A stretch of 64,000 nt of DNA from Lucifuga dentata. Lineage: Eukaryota; Chordata; Actinopteri; Ophidiiformes; Bythitidae. Positions 35,716 through 47,019 of this stretch are shown one piece after another. Position 1 is the stretch's first letter; each line of letters begins with the position of its first letter. The DNA lies in NCBI GenBank assembly GCA_014773175.1, contig VXCM01003241.1, forward strand, positions 1 to 64,000, given 5' to 3'. The notes beneath the pieces were generated by a model. The model was given only the letters and a program-made list of their open reading frames with translations, was not told the DNA's origin and did no database searches. A program made the translations under genes and the position numbers.

Positions 35716-37100
35716 GAACATTGCATGGAGCTGTCACCATGTGGAGCCATCATTCCAAAAGGACAGACAGGTGTGTTGCCAATCGAGCAACAGGTGTGTG
35801 CTTTGGAAGTCTTTCCCCTGATATTCCAGACCTACCTGCAAAATCACCTCTCTTTTTATTGTATTCAAAATGAATGAAGTTAGAAATACTCATATGTTCA
35901 CATGTCTACATTGATAAGAAGGTCCCTTCTGCAGCTGGACCACTGAGAAATCACACAGCACGTCTCTATCTTGTGAAGTGTAAAGGAGAGAAAGGGCGAA
36001 GAGGCAGGCAGAGGAAAGCACGATGACCAAACTTGATTCCAAAGTATTTATTACAAAACTCATGTAATGCAATAAACATCATGGCTCAATGATATATAAA
36101 ATTGTAAGAGCATCCAAGGGCTGAGTCATTCAACTCCCAACTCAATCCAGTATTTTAAATCACAGATATGATCAGTGGCTATATTTGCTTGTAGCTTCTC
36201 TGTATGTATGACTGTAACAGTGATGCATTAAGTGGTCTGAGTAATATATATTTGTTCTGCTTGGCTCATTGACTTAAATGTACCACATATCATCATGATA
36301 TGATACTGACCTCTAAGAGGAGAGGCATATAAGAATTCTTTTTTTAACGAAGCATCCTCTCCACTACTATACTTAGTGTATCTGCAGACACACATACACA
36401 CACATGCAGACATATGTATACAGATAGAAAGCGAAGGAGACTTCCTCTCTCTACAGTAAGAGCTATTGGGTCCAGCTGCTTCTCTCTGTTCTAATCTATC
36501 TATAGCTGAAGGGAACGCTCCAGGCTGACTCAGTCTCTATTATGGGATAGTGGGATAAAGGGCTGATCAGAGTGGACTGGGTGACTTAAAAGCTTACAGT
36601 TACAGTTAGATCTGGTGGCTAAATTGGCTGCTATCCACTGGAGAATGAAATAAAAGTCTCCATATATGCACATGCAGTGGATGGAACAAACCATTCAATA
36701 AAGTGGCTAATAGACTGACAGAAGATATAAATTTTTGGACTAATCTATATATTTTCAGCATCACTGCATGTTGTTAATATGTTGGCTAATACTGAACACA
36801 TTTTACAGATTAGGACTTTAAAGTAACACTATCAGTGAAATGCTTAAATATTACCAAGCAACAAAAAATGAAGTGTAATTTCTTATTTACCCTTAATACT
36901 TAAATAATTAATCTCATCACGCTACAATACAATACAATACAATACGTGCTGCATTTTGACCTTTTCTGTTATCTGTTGGTTTTCCTCTCTGAGTCAGAAA
37001 GACAAAAATAGATTGCAAGGTGTTGTAAATGTTAGTTCCAAAATTATTGGTAAAACACAGCAATCGCTGACAGTTAAATTCCCATCAGGTACTGAATAAA
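35716..37100. other. Noncoding stretch, no gene seen
   Basis: Contains an (AATAC)n run at 36924-36945. No gene or element was recognised. Confidence 0.6.
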
Positions 37101-37151
37101 GCGTATGCTAATGCTATTAGCATTAGCATACGCATGTCCTACGCATGTCCT
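37101..37151. repeat. 16-bp-arm hairpin followed by an 11-bp tandem duplication
   Basis: 37101-37133 is a near spacer-free inverted repeat (GCGTATGCTAATGCTA, 1-base spacer, then the reverse complement). It is followed by ACGCATGTCCT repeated twice in tandem (37130-37151), with the hairpin end overlapping the first copy. Confidence 0.9.
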
Positions 37152-37250
37152 TCATGACTCCTTCACATTGATGCCCTCTGGAACACGGTTTAGAAATCCT
37201 TCATGTAAAACAAACAGAAGAAAGTTTGGTTTTGTCCCAGAGACTATAAG

Positions 37251-37377
37251 ACTGGTAAACGCCAAAGGTAAAAGAGGAAAGTTCTTGGTACCGATTAGCA
37301 ATCGACATTAGTANACTGGTAAACGCCAAAGGTAAAAGAGGAAAGTTCTTGGTACCGATTAGCAATCGACATTAGTA
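37251..37377. other. Assembly scar: 63-bp direct duplication around N37314
   Basis: Bases 37251-37313 and 37315-37377 are identical across a single N. Confidence 0.9.
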
Positions 37378-37423
37378 TTATTATTATTATATAGATGTAT
37401 ATATTAGCATTTTAACTTTTATA

Positions 37424-37554
37424 TCTGTATTTATTAGGCTTTTAAATTCTATTGCCCGCACTGTGCACTTGTAGGTTTTTGTCTTCTANTCTGTATTTAT
37501 TAGGCTTTTAAATTCTATTGCCCGCACTGTGCACTTGTAGGTTTTTGTCTTCTA
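37424..37554. other. Assembly scar: 65-bp direct duplication around N37489
   Basis: Bases 37424-37488 and 37490-37554 are identical across a single N. It lies only 47 bp after the previous scar. Confidence 0.9.
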
Positions 37555-38051
37555 ACTATTTGGTGTTCTGTATGAAGTCTGTCATTCATGTTGTTGTTTG
37601 TGACCTACATGCTTTTAATTTCCCCTAGAGGGACAAATAAAGTATTTTTGAATTGGATTGAATAGAAGGGATTTTGTCTAGGATTGAGCCTGTGAGGTAT
37701 GAGGGAAAAAATCCTTCCTCCTTCAGCTTGATTAACAAACCCAACCACAACCATGGCCCTGACCCTGACCTTACCTATCTATAACGAAACCTTTTCATTT
37801 TTTCTTGTGAGCTGAACACAGTTTAAGTGGAAACTTTGTCTGAGAGGCTCGACTCAGGGAACAAAGGTCATATAACCCTGTTCAAGCATGATCTAGCAGA
37901 ATTATTGAGGGAGAGGCAAAATGTTACCCCTTCCCTGCCTCCATTTCCCCAAATTGTTGAGGATTCAGATTGTAACCCTTAAATAATGAGCTTGCTTTTT
38001 TAAATGTCAAGGCCACCTTTCAAAAAATTTTCAGTTAGTTTGATAATGCTT

Positions 38052-38420
38052 TTAAAGGTGGCATGCTGTGGTTTTTTGTTATTCTCCCTTATTTGTGTAA
38101 TGTAATATCATAAGGAATAGGTTCATGAAGCATCAAGACAAACCCACAGGTCCTGAACTGCTCTGGGACATTCACTTTCAGTCAGCCCTTTACTTCTGTC
38201 ACATGTTGACATCAACATGCAACATATTTTAATAGACAAACCGACCAAGTATGACGCTCGTGAGCCAATGTTTGACCAGCATCTGCATTTCACAGTCCAC
38301 AGGTGTTGCCATTGTAAGTCTGACACATTCGGCCAATCAGAACAGAGCAGGAACAGGAGAAGAATGCAGAAGTGGGTCATTGTGTTTTTAGCATATTAAG
38401 GCATTGCAAAAATAGACTCC
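38052..38420. mobile_element. Possible TTAA-type MITE fragment, relative of 17146-17480
   Basis: Starts TTAAAGGTGGCATGCTGTGG. Its inner part carries CTGTCACATGTTGACATCAA and TTCGGCCAATCAGAAC, as in many fish MITEs of this style. No clear right end. Confidence 0.4.
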
Positions 38421-39720
38421 AAATTAAAAAATAACAAACAAACAAACAAAAAAAACAAAACAAAACACTTTTTTCCATTATTCTAGCCTTCGGTTAAATG
38501 TTTTGTCTGTCTGATCTCTTTTTCAGTAATAATCACAAAGCAGTTCTCTAAAAACAGTGTGATCTGCTTTGTTCTCCCATCTGTGTGTTGGTATCGTCCA
38601 GGCTGTCAGCCCAGAGTTGTTGTCTGTCAGGACCAGGATGCAGTGTCTTACTGGCCTGAAGATTCATTGTTTCCATGCCAACCATCTGTTAACTCGTGTC
38701 CATCAGCTTGCCCCTACATTCCTCTCTGGAAATTACATCTGATCTGATGAAGTCTCTCAGTTGGCTGTGAGAAACCAAGCATTGTCATACTGTCTCTGAA
38801 GCCCCAAAACATGCCATCTACAGTATGAATGACATTAATTGTTTGAATTGCTTTAAATTTAGTTCAGTCCATAACATTCTTGTCATAGTTTGTATGATAG
38901 CAAAAACCAGCTGACTGCCATAACAGCTCCAGCTACATAAGGTTCTCTGTCAGTCAGAAAGCATATTAGGGGCAAAGATGCAAACTTGAAACAATGAAAA
39001 CATACAAACTGAGCATAAATGCAACTGTTCAGAATAGAAACCAGCCTTGTTGAATACCCTTACAATGAGGAAGTTGTGTGTACATTAGCAAGAAGCTAAG
39101 ATGTAGGTAAATGTTTTGGTTGGAGCATAAGTAGCAGCTCACTTGCTTTTTCTTTCCAGTTTTCACTTTCTTTAACCACAAACTGTGAGCTGTTCTCACA
39201 ATTAGATGGCCTCATGTAGGTAAATTACAATGAAAAGTGACAAGTTTTGGGCGCGTGGCAAAATGAATCCTGATGGAAATTAATTTGTGTTAAACTTTTG
39301 TTTCATTCTCATATGAAACCATTGAAACATTTATCTGTGATATGCCGACACACACAAACATTTAACTTCAAGCCAGTGATATGACTCACATTAGCCACTG
39401 ATCACACCAGACCAGGGGCAACATTTATAAAACTATGCGTGGACTCCATACTTAAACTGTACGTATGCTCAATTCAAGGAAATGGCGAATGCAGCGGTTA
39501 CAAATGAGGCCTTAGGTCAGCCTAAGTGGAAAACGCCTGAGTGTATTAAATGGATGTATTCATAGGTGGAGTTTACTGTTAGGAAGACAAGCATCCGTCT
39601 AGGGCCCCAGCCATTCAGAGGCTCCATGAAAGCCCCAAATTATATATCAATTGATGTTTTCATTGTAATTTATGCCTGCCAAAATATCATCCACAAATGT
39701 CACGAGAGCACTTATTTTAT
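38421..39720. other. Noncoding stretch, no gene seen
   Basis: An (AAAC)n-like tract at 38435-38465; otherwise no recognisable feature. Confidence 0.6.
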
Positions 39721-39734
39721 CTGTCAAGTGCAAG

Positions 39735-39823
39735 TACAGCAGGTCAGGAAGTAAGAGAGCACAGAGAAAAAAAACTTCAAGAGAATAAACAAAATGAAAG
39801 ACAGTTAGCCCAGTGGAGAGAAA

Positions 39824-39858
<35 letters not shown>

Positions 39859-40985
39859 AGAGAAAAATAAAATTTGTTGCAAAATTCCAAAAAGTAACTT
39901 CATTTCTCTCTCCACCACTAGAATCGGCACAAGTGATGCAAGTATCCCTGCAGGAGTAAAGTCTTCTTTGACGGTCTCAGAAGCATGTGATAATGTTGAT
40001 GACTGCACCACATCTCTCCCTCATGATGGTCGTAGCCCAGTGAACCTTATGATGATGAAAACAAAGATGATCGTCTCTTTTGTGAATGTGACACTGCTGC
40101 TGGAGGACAACTCTGTGCCCTGGGAAAACAGTTATGAGATAGAGAGCGCTGTTTAATATGAAGAGAGGGCCAGTTCAGGTCAAGGACAGACTGTTCCTGC
40201 AAAATAGCGAAGGCTGCAGATTTACAAATAGTAACAATGACGTGCAGATGAAAAATTAGATCATGGCTGGTGTGCAGTTAAAAAAAAAAATGACGGTGTG
40301 GTANCGTGCAGATGAAAAATTAGATCATGGCTGGTGTGCAGTTAAAAAAAAAAATGACGGTGTGGTATGCCTTTGTTGTTGCTGTTTTGGAAAAAGGCAC
40401 AAGAGTACTTAAGCGAAGAAGGCTCCAATAACAGGAAAAATCTCAGCAGCATGAAAGGTCTGCTGAACACATCGCAAACATGGATAGCTGCCATAATCTA
40501 TTGGAGATGCTGAAAACAAACACAGCTATAGAACTATATAGAACTACAGAACCAAGAATTTATGTCTTCTGAAGTAAACCACTGGAAAGAGGTTGTGTTA
40601 ATTGCAGTTACCAGCTACTTAGCGGAACATGGCCTTGCTTTTCCAGACCATTCAGACAGGTTGCTTGAATCTGGGAATGGACATTTTCTCGGGCAAATTG
40701 AATTAATGGCTCAGTTTAGCCCAGTCATGCGAGACCATCTGAGAAGAATTCAAGCTCAAGAGTTAAGTGACACTTATCTCAGCAATCAAGTTCATAATGA
40801 GCTGATCAGACTTTTGGCAATGAGTACAATTGATGCCATTGTGGAGAGAGTAAGGAAAGCCAAATACTACTCAGTTATCATGGACTGCATTCCAGATCTG
40901 AGACACCAGGCGCTCTGGATATAGTCTCTGATAACAAGGTTTGCTGAGGCCAAAGCTGGAATAGTCGAGTTGTAGTCTGTCAGTT
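39735..40985 (+). pseudogene. ZMYM1-like hAT transposase relic, copy 1 (N-terminal and middle part)
   Basis: A hAT-superfamily transposase of the TTF-finger/DUF4371 type normally has an N-terminal zinc finger, a DUF4371 region and a C-terminal dimerisation domain. Here a basic N-terminal stretch starts near 39748 (KSGAQ-like, shifted frame). The best block is 40562-40921, 120 residues including AEHGLAFPDHSDRLLESGNG, NGHFLGQIELMAQFSPVM and YLSNQVHNELIRLLA, which fit the DUF4371 part (usual pattern GNFLGLIE..A.FDP.M..H). It stops at 40922. The frame is broken by stops and frameshifts, by a long poly-A at 39828-39856 and by an assembly duplication at 40241-40367. The C-terminal half is missing. 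A second relic lies 2.2 kb downstream in the same orientation. Confidence 0.8.
40241..40367. other. Assembly scar: 63-bp direct duplication around N40304
   Basis: Bases 40241-40303 and 40305-40367 are identical across a single N, inside the hAT relic. Confidence 0.9.
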
Positions 40986-41480
40986 ACAACCTAAATTCTC
41001 CTTCATTTACCCTACGCTTGGAAGAAGTTGATGAGAGAGAAAATGAAAGGGACAAACTTTGTAAAAGAGAAGGAGAGAGAGGAAAAGAGAGAAAAGGTAT
41101 ATTAATGATATGGTGGATTGTATTTCTCATTTCATTTTGATGTTTAACCAGTATCACCCTGTTGTCTTTTAGAATACATTTCTTTTTTCATTTCTAAAGG
41201 CTTTATTGTCGTGACCATATAAAATTACAGTATTGCCAAAGCAGTGTGTGTATATAACATGTCCAACAAAAAGGACAACAAGGTACAATGAGCTTATAAA
41301 CTGCTACTTATCAGAATATAGGATACTAAATAGAAAGAAGATAATAATAGGATGAAGTAATACAGATATACACTGCCTGGCCAAAAAAAAAGATCTGGGT
41401 TGCCTTGGATTAACTGGTTTTCCTCAAACCCGTAAGAAAAATGTCTACTTTCCAGTAATCGTACTGGCCAACTTAAGAAT

Positions 41481-41552
41481 GTTGCTATAAATGCTGTAAA
41501 TGCTCCTTTATTTTTTTCCTTTGTTGCTATAAATGCTGTAAATGCTCCTTTA
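41481..41552. repeat. 30-bp direct duplication without an N
   Basis: The segments 41481-41510 and 41523-41552 (GTTGCTATAAATGCTGTAAA and 10 more bases) are identical, separated by 12 pyrimidine-rich bases. This may be real or a gap-filled version of the N scars. Confidence 0.85.
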
Positions 41553-41843
41553 AGAGGGAGAAGAAAACTTCCAGGAACACAAACAAGGAAAACATTGGCT
41601 ATGGCTTATATGCATATGGCTTATAAGCATATGGCTAACTGCTCATCAATACCAAGCGAGACATGACGTCTATCTATTTCAACACTGCAACAACAGGAAG
41701 AAAGACATGCTCTCACTGTTTTAGTTGTTTATACAGTGAGAGTGCGTGTGTGTGTGTATCTATCTGTTGGCCTACCTCACTGACCTGCCTAATTTTCTAG
41801 GCATTTCTTTTTCTAAATTATGCAGGTTTGAGCAGGAAATGCA

Positions 41844-41849
41844 TTCTCC

Positions 41850-41882
<33 letters not shown>
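41844..41882. repeat. Poly-A run
   Basis: About 32 A bases. The surrounding 40986-42131 stretch has no recognised gene. Confidence 0.85.
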
Positions 41883-41885
<3 letters not shown>

Positions 41886-42131
41886 GAAAAGGTTATTGGG
41901 GAACTTTTATAAAATTCTAATATTGTCATTCAGAGTACCCGACATCATAAATCTTGGGTACAGTATATGTTCTCTGAACAAAATTGAATCAGGAGATAGA
42001 CAATTTGTTCACATTGTAATGTCTCATTTCTTTACTCACACCCTCATCAGCAGCAGTGTCATTTTTCTGTTTGATTATTTTTAATTTCTCTGTCGTTACA
42101 TAATTGTTTCTATCTCCACAGACCCGTCATT

Positions 42132-42164
42132 ATGGGCAGGCATCAGTGTGCAGTGCCTGCCCAT
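42132..42164. repeat. Inverted repeat, possibly two abutting hAT ends
   Basis: Arms ATGGGCAGGCA (42132-42142) and TGCCTGCCCAT (42154-42164) flank TCAGTGTGCAG. The right half reads CAGTGCCTGCCCAT, a plausible hAT tip (CAGTG...). The left half looks like the mirror tip. A poly-C run with N42186 follows. It lies between the two hAT relics. Confidence 0.5.
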
Positions 42165-42165
42165 T

Positions 42166-43160
42166 TGAATGCCCCCCCCCCCCCCNCCCCCCCCCCCCAA
42201 GATAAAATCAGCAGTTTACAAAAAACAAAAATGAATCTGTCCATTATCCTGTTATCATTTAAGACAGCCTCTCTACTGTCAAATAAGACAACAGAGAAGT
42301 AATGCTTATTATTATAGCAGCACAACACAAATGTGTCCTTACCACAAAACAAGTATCATTATTTATGACAGTAACAATGAAAATGAATACATTCCCCAAA
42401 CAACTGATGATAGTAATGTAATGGAGGGATCACATTGGCCAGGTGGCTGGGAGTGAGGGTCCTGACCACTGACGATAAGGATCAGCTATCGGGATGGAAG
42501 GACAGATGGATAATAAATTTAAGTCATGGCAATAAGGTGATTCCAGAGGAATCGTTTGCCACACACATCCGATGCACTAGTGAATCCACACTGCATGTCT
42601 AGAAGCGAAAAAAAATAAAGCTGTGATGTAAAATTAGTAATAAAAATAAACCAATAATTGTAACCAATAATAACATAAATACACCAATAAATTAAAAATA
42701 CATCCAATGGCTGTATTAAGGTCATGGGAGCAAGATATTTGGACATAACAATGCCCCCACCCAAAAAAAAAAAAAAAAAAANAAAAAAAAAAAAAAAAAA
42801 CATGAGATGGTTGAGCTCAGTGTCATGGAAATGTGCTCTGAAGTGGCCTGCAGGAGAACATCCGACAGCAGGTATCAGGCATCAAAATCAACCCTGAAAT
42901 GATAAATGTACCAGAAAGCACAGATATGTAATACACTGCAATTTGTACAAAAAAAACCCATAAATATTAAGTGATATCACAATAAGTTCTGATTTTTTTT
43001 TTTTTTTTTTTTTAACGTTTTCTGTACATGACATTACGTGACGTGACTTCTGGAAGACTTTTGCATGCTTTTTCCCCCCAGTATGATTCGGCTTGTCTGG
43101 ATTGTCAGCCTGTTTGACAAAATATCAGTGTTTTTTTTTTTGTTTGTTTGTTTTTTGTAG
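42166..43160. other. Noncoding stretch before hAT copy 2
   Basis: Poly-C with N42186, poly-A with N42782 and poly-T (42991-43013, 43130-43140). A polypyrimidine/TTTTTTGTAG stretch right before 43163 resembles a splice acceptor for the hAT transposase exon. Confidence 0.5.
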
Positions 43161-43162
43161 TA

Positions 43163-46141
43163 AAAATGGATATTAGAAAGTGGTTCACAAACCATTCTAG
43201 TACTAGTTCTATGACTGGCATGGATAATCAGAATTATGATGCAGTGGACAAAGTGGAAAGATACAACAATAATGCTAATAGTAATGTTAGCCATAAAGTT
43301 TCAGGCACTGACACAGGACATCATGCTCAGGAGCTAGCAACTTCAGCATGGACAAGTTCTGGCGTCTTTCTCCCGCCTTCTCTCCTCAGCTGTCCCTCCT
43401 TGCCTCCACCGATGCCACAGTCTCAGTCTTCACCACCAGCCATCCCAGAACCTGGAAGCAGCTTCACTGTTAGCAGCAGCCCTCTGGTGCCACCCCTTAT
43501 TATAAACAATTAACCACTGTATCCCCTGATGACCTTAGGGTGGATAAATGTAAACAGGCATTTCTTGGTAAGTTTCCAGTTCAATTGTTCTCGGGACAGA
43601 AATGCACTTTTGCAAGTTCATGGTAGCAGACCCTGGATCGAGTATTCTGTGAAAAGAGATGCTACATTCTGTTTTCCTTGTAGAATGATTTGGGCCTCAT
43701 CAGATTTAACATTTACTGTAAAAGGTTTCAGTGATTGGAAACATGCACTAGAAAACGACAAAGGTCTGAATAAACACACCTCCTCCAAGGAGCACATATT
43801 TCATGCTAAATTATGGTAGGAAAAGCAAATTCACATTGAGACTGGTCAGGAAATCACACGTCTTGTACACAAAGATCAGCTGGCTCGCAATCGGTATTAC
43901 ATGGGTTCCATCACTGACATTTTAGCTCTTTTTGTTGTCAATCAGCTGCCATTCAGAGGCGATAATGACTCATTGGAATGTCTGGCGGAACCAGGCAGTG
44001 GATTGTTTTTATCAATGTTTAAATATACTCTTGAAAAAGCCCCAGAGCTGGCAAAAATAGACCATTCCCAAGAATGCAACCTACACAAGCCATGACATCC
44101 AAAATTAAATAATTAAAGCCTTATGAGTAAACGTGTGACAGAGCGAAATTGGCGACTGTTTTTACACACTTAAAATGCATGGAACCAGAGACCCAACAGG
44201 CTGTGAAACTATATTTATTGTTCTTTGATTTGTTGATGAAGGCTACACCATTAAAGAACGGCTTCTGACAATAGCCACAGCTGATGCAGGTTATGCAAAA
44301 CCTCTCACACAGACAATTATTTTTGAACTAAGAAAAGCTGGGCTCAGCACAGACAGAATACTCAGTCAAGTATATGATGGGGCTTCACTTATGTCAGGAA
44401 AAGTAGGTGGGGTACAAAGACTCCTTCAAGATGAGCTGGGAAGATAAGTCCCATATGTTCATTGCTTTAATCATTGCTTTCCTTCCCTCCTCCACTTAGT
44501 CACTGTTCACGCCATGTCTGCTAAGAGAGCTATCCAGGATTTATTCAGCATCTGTGCAAGTGTGACGGGTGGGGTTTGGACCCAAATGCAGCACACAGTA
44601 CAACTCCGACAAGTAAAGATCTTTAATAGAGCTCTCAGTCCAACACAGAGGCAGGCAGAAAAACTGGCAGGACAAAGTGCCTACACTGACACAGTCAAAC
44701 AAAGAGTCCAAACGCAGAGACTGGAATCGGAGTCGGGGACAGAAGGCAGAAGTGATAACCAGGGGGGCGACGAGCAGAATAGTCCAAAACAGGCCGAGTC
44801 GGTAACAGAATGTCAGTCCACAAATAAACGCTGGAGAGTCTTGCATCGAGGATAGCTGGCAAAGGGTGAGTGTGAGACTGGGGTTTAAATCCATGCTTGA
44901 TTGGTGCTAATTGGTGACAGCGTCCAAACCTGAAATGAATCAGGCTGATGAACGGAGGTGAGGAGCTGAAGACCAGGCAGGCAGAAATGGCAGGTGAGTG
45001 GCTGACCAGACATGCAGAACTGTGACAGCAAGTTCACAAGGAAGCCCATTGTCACAGCCCATTATGAGGGGGCTCACTGAAACATTTAGTCGACCAGCGC
45101 TGGACAGGTCACCTGGCCACTGTACAGATTATACTTAAATCATTTCAGGATATATCACAGATTTTGAATCTTTTTTGTTTTTTTTTGTTTGTTTTTTTTT
45201 TAATCATCAAATTACCTCAGCATTGTTTCCAGCAGAAACACGGATGGAGGCCGCAGGATTACTGCATCCATATCCAAACCCAGCTTCAGATTTCATGCCC
45301 TTTTGGTGAGTAAGGTATTGGTGATTCTGGAGTCACTTAATAGACTGCTACAGTCAGAGGACATGAATCTCCAAACAGCCTTCCAGCTTGTGAGTGCTGC
45401 CACAGAGTGTGTTGTGGCCCTCTGAACTGAGGCAGTTTTCAGCAGTTTTCACCGTATTATGGAGCCAGTGTGCTGAGGCAGCAGAGGTAACTGACCACAG
45501 CCAGAGCAAGCGGAAGCGCACTGTCAACAAACACTTCAAAGACTACACTGTTGAACAGACATTAGGATCACAAGAATATCAAAACATCACAGAGCAAAGG
45601 CGGCTGTTCTACAGCTGCACTGATGCAGTTACAGGTGAAATAGCCCACCGCTTTGGAGAGCGAAACAGTGGTTTAATGGAAACTGCTGCTTCCCTCGATC
45701 CAGAAAGCAGCATGTTTCTACACATGGAAAAACTAAAACCCCTGCTAACGCTGACTGGAACCAAGTTTTGTGATGCAGAGTTCTCTGTCGCCCAACAGTT
45801 CTTTCTCAAACAAATGCAATCCCCACCTCCTGTTGACGGTAAATGGACACTTAAAATGCTTCTCAGGAATTTCCACAGCACCATACAGGAAATGTCATGT
45901 ACTCACCAGCATTTAAGGCAACCTTGACATTTGAAGCTTCCACAGCTTCATGTGAAAACTCATTTTCTGCGTTGAAGAATGTGTTCTCCAAGCATGAAGA
46001 AGTATGTTACACCCCTGAAAAGCCCATTTAATGCAGCTGTCTTTTGAGACAGACTTGACCAATAAATGCAGGGAAGAGTGGAAAGATAGTTTACTGAGGA
46101 GATTCCATTCTACTAGGAAACACCGCCTGCTGCTTTATTAG
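43163..46141 (+). pseudogene. ZMYM1-like hAT transposase relic, copy 2 (near full length, interrupted by LTR)
   Basis: The reading starts near 43167 with MDIRKWFTNHSS, then a Ser/Pro-rich linker. A TTF-type zinc-finger region follows at 43573-43818 (SRPWIEYSVKRDATFCFPCR, the usual W..YS...DA.FC..CR). The DUF4371 part is at about 43830-44090 (KDQLARNRYYMGSITDILAL, FVVNQLPFRGDNDS). Further pieces at about 44215-44550 and 45030-45170 lie in shifting frames. The C-terminal part includes 45394-45927 and the dimerisation motif ENSFSALKNVFSK near 45955-45995. The end (HRLLLY then stop) is at about 46141. Several frameshifts and stops make it dead. The LTR at 44561-45027 cuts it with a 5-bp duplication GCAAG. 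hAT elements move by cut-and-paste in the nucleus. Confidence 0.85.
44561..45027 (-). mobile_element. Solo LTR inserted in the hAT relic
   Basis: 467 bp beginning TGTGACGGGT and ending TGTGACA, that is TG...CA borders with a short terminal inverted repeat. It is flanked by perfect 5-bp target duplications GCAAG (44556-44560 and 45028-45032). Read on the minus strand, it has an ATTAAAGATC poly-A-type signal near its 3' end and a TTTAAACC TATA-like motif inside. No gag/pol sequence is present, so it is a solo LTR, probably Gypsy- or BEL-type given the 5-bp duplication. The same family is at 1-64. Confidence 0.85.
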
Positions 46142-46593
46142 GTCCAGGCCAGCAGAAGTGGGTTGAGTGGAGACAGGCCATTAAGCCAGTATTATTTGTG
46201 TTGTTATTATTATTATAGGTCTTGCATTGCTATTTTTGCGCTATATGTTGGTCCGAATTATGCGTCTCGGGCAGCCGAGCTGCCATGCTTATGGTTAAAA
46301 TAGTGGTGTTGGATCATGTTTTCAGTTTGGTTCTGCCAATCTGTACAATAGATCTCTATGATGGTAAAGGCTATAATGTTCCCTGGGGCTGATTCTGCCG
46401 CGATGTTGCAGGTAAAACGTGTCCAAGGTGCTGCTACTACTGTCACGGTGGTGTTATTTGTTGATTTTGTTTTACAAGTATTCTCAGTTTGGGCTTTAAT
46501 CTGCTTGAATTGCTATGCTTTATAATAAGTGTAGGCTATTAGATTATTTTATTTTTATTTATTTTTTAATATACGCCACATGTGTGCAATCGT
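46142..46593. other. Noncoding stretch, no gene seen
   Basis: Follows the hAT C-terminus and may include its 3' untranslated part; a short (TTA)n run is at about 46203-46216. Confidence 0.5.
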
Positions 46594-46691
46594 TTGAAGG
46601 AGCACAACAAGATTGTGCACATTTGAGCCTGTATGCAGGTTGTATATACGTATTGGGCTCAGACATGCACAATCGCAGTATGGTCCTTTAA
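46594..46691. mobile_element. Collapsed family A MITE (ends only)
   Basis: A 98-bp palindrome-like unit: left TTGAAGGAGCA...GATTGTGCACATTTGAGC and right GGGCTCAGACATGCACAATC then GCAGTATGGTCCTTTAA. Both terminal repeats are present but the interior is gone. It is an internal-deletion derivative of family A. Confidence 0.75.
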
Positions 46692-46883
46692 TAAGTCTTA
46701 AAACGTAGACTGTAAGTGCCCGCCCATAAACATCAAATGCCCGGCCAATTAATTTACTCTACTGCTGGGACTGTATCTCCATCTCCTCTCTGCGGCTTCC
46801 ATTTCTGTGCTGTCGAATTTTAATTGCAGTGCTCACATTCCTGTTGTCTTCTTGTCTGTTTGTCTCTTCTACACAAGATGAGC

Positions 46884-46925
<42 letters not shown>
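46884..46925. repeat. (TG)n microsatellite
   Basis: About 19 TG units. Confidence 0.95.
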
Positions 46926-46935
46926 ACTGTAGTTT

Positions 46936-47015
46936 GCAGAGGGATGGACTGGCCATCTGGACTGTCAGGAATTTCCTTCCCCATTGATCTGGTCGGTCTT
47001 TGGAACACAGTGAAT
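46936..47015. mobile_element. Possible hAT terminus fragment
   Basis: CAGAGGGATGGACTGGCCAT is like the CAGGGGCGGACTGGCCATC tips common in fish hAT elements. No matching end was found. Confidence 0.35.
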
Positions 47016-47019
47016 CAAC

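Noticed and set aside
44514..44894. Open frames of 113 and 117 codons on opposite strands
   Set aside because: They read through the solo LTR sequence and its junction with the hAT relic. LTRs are noncoding and no family is matched.
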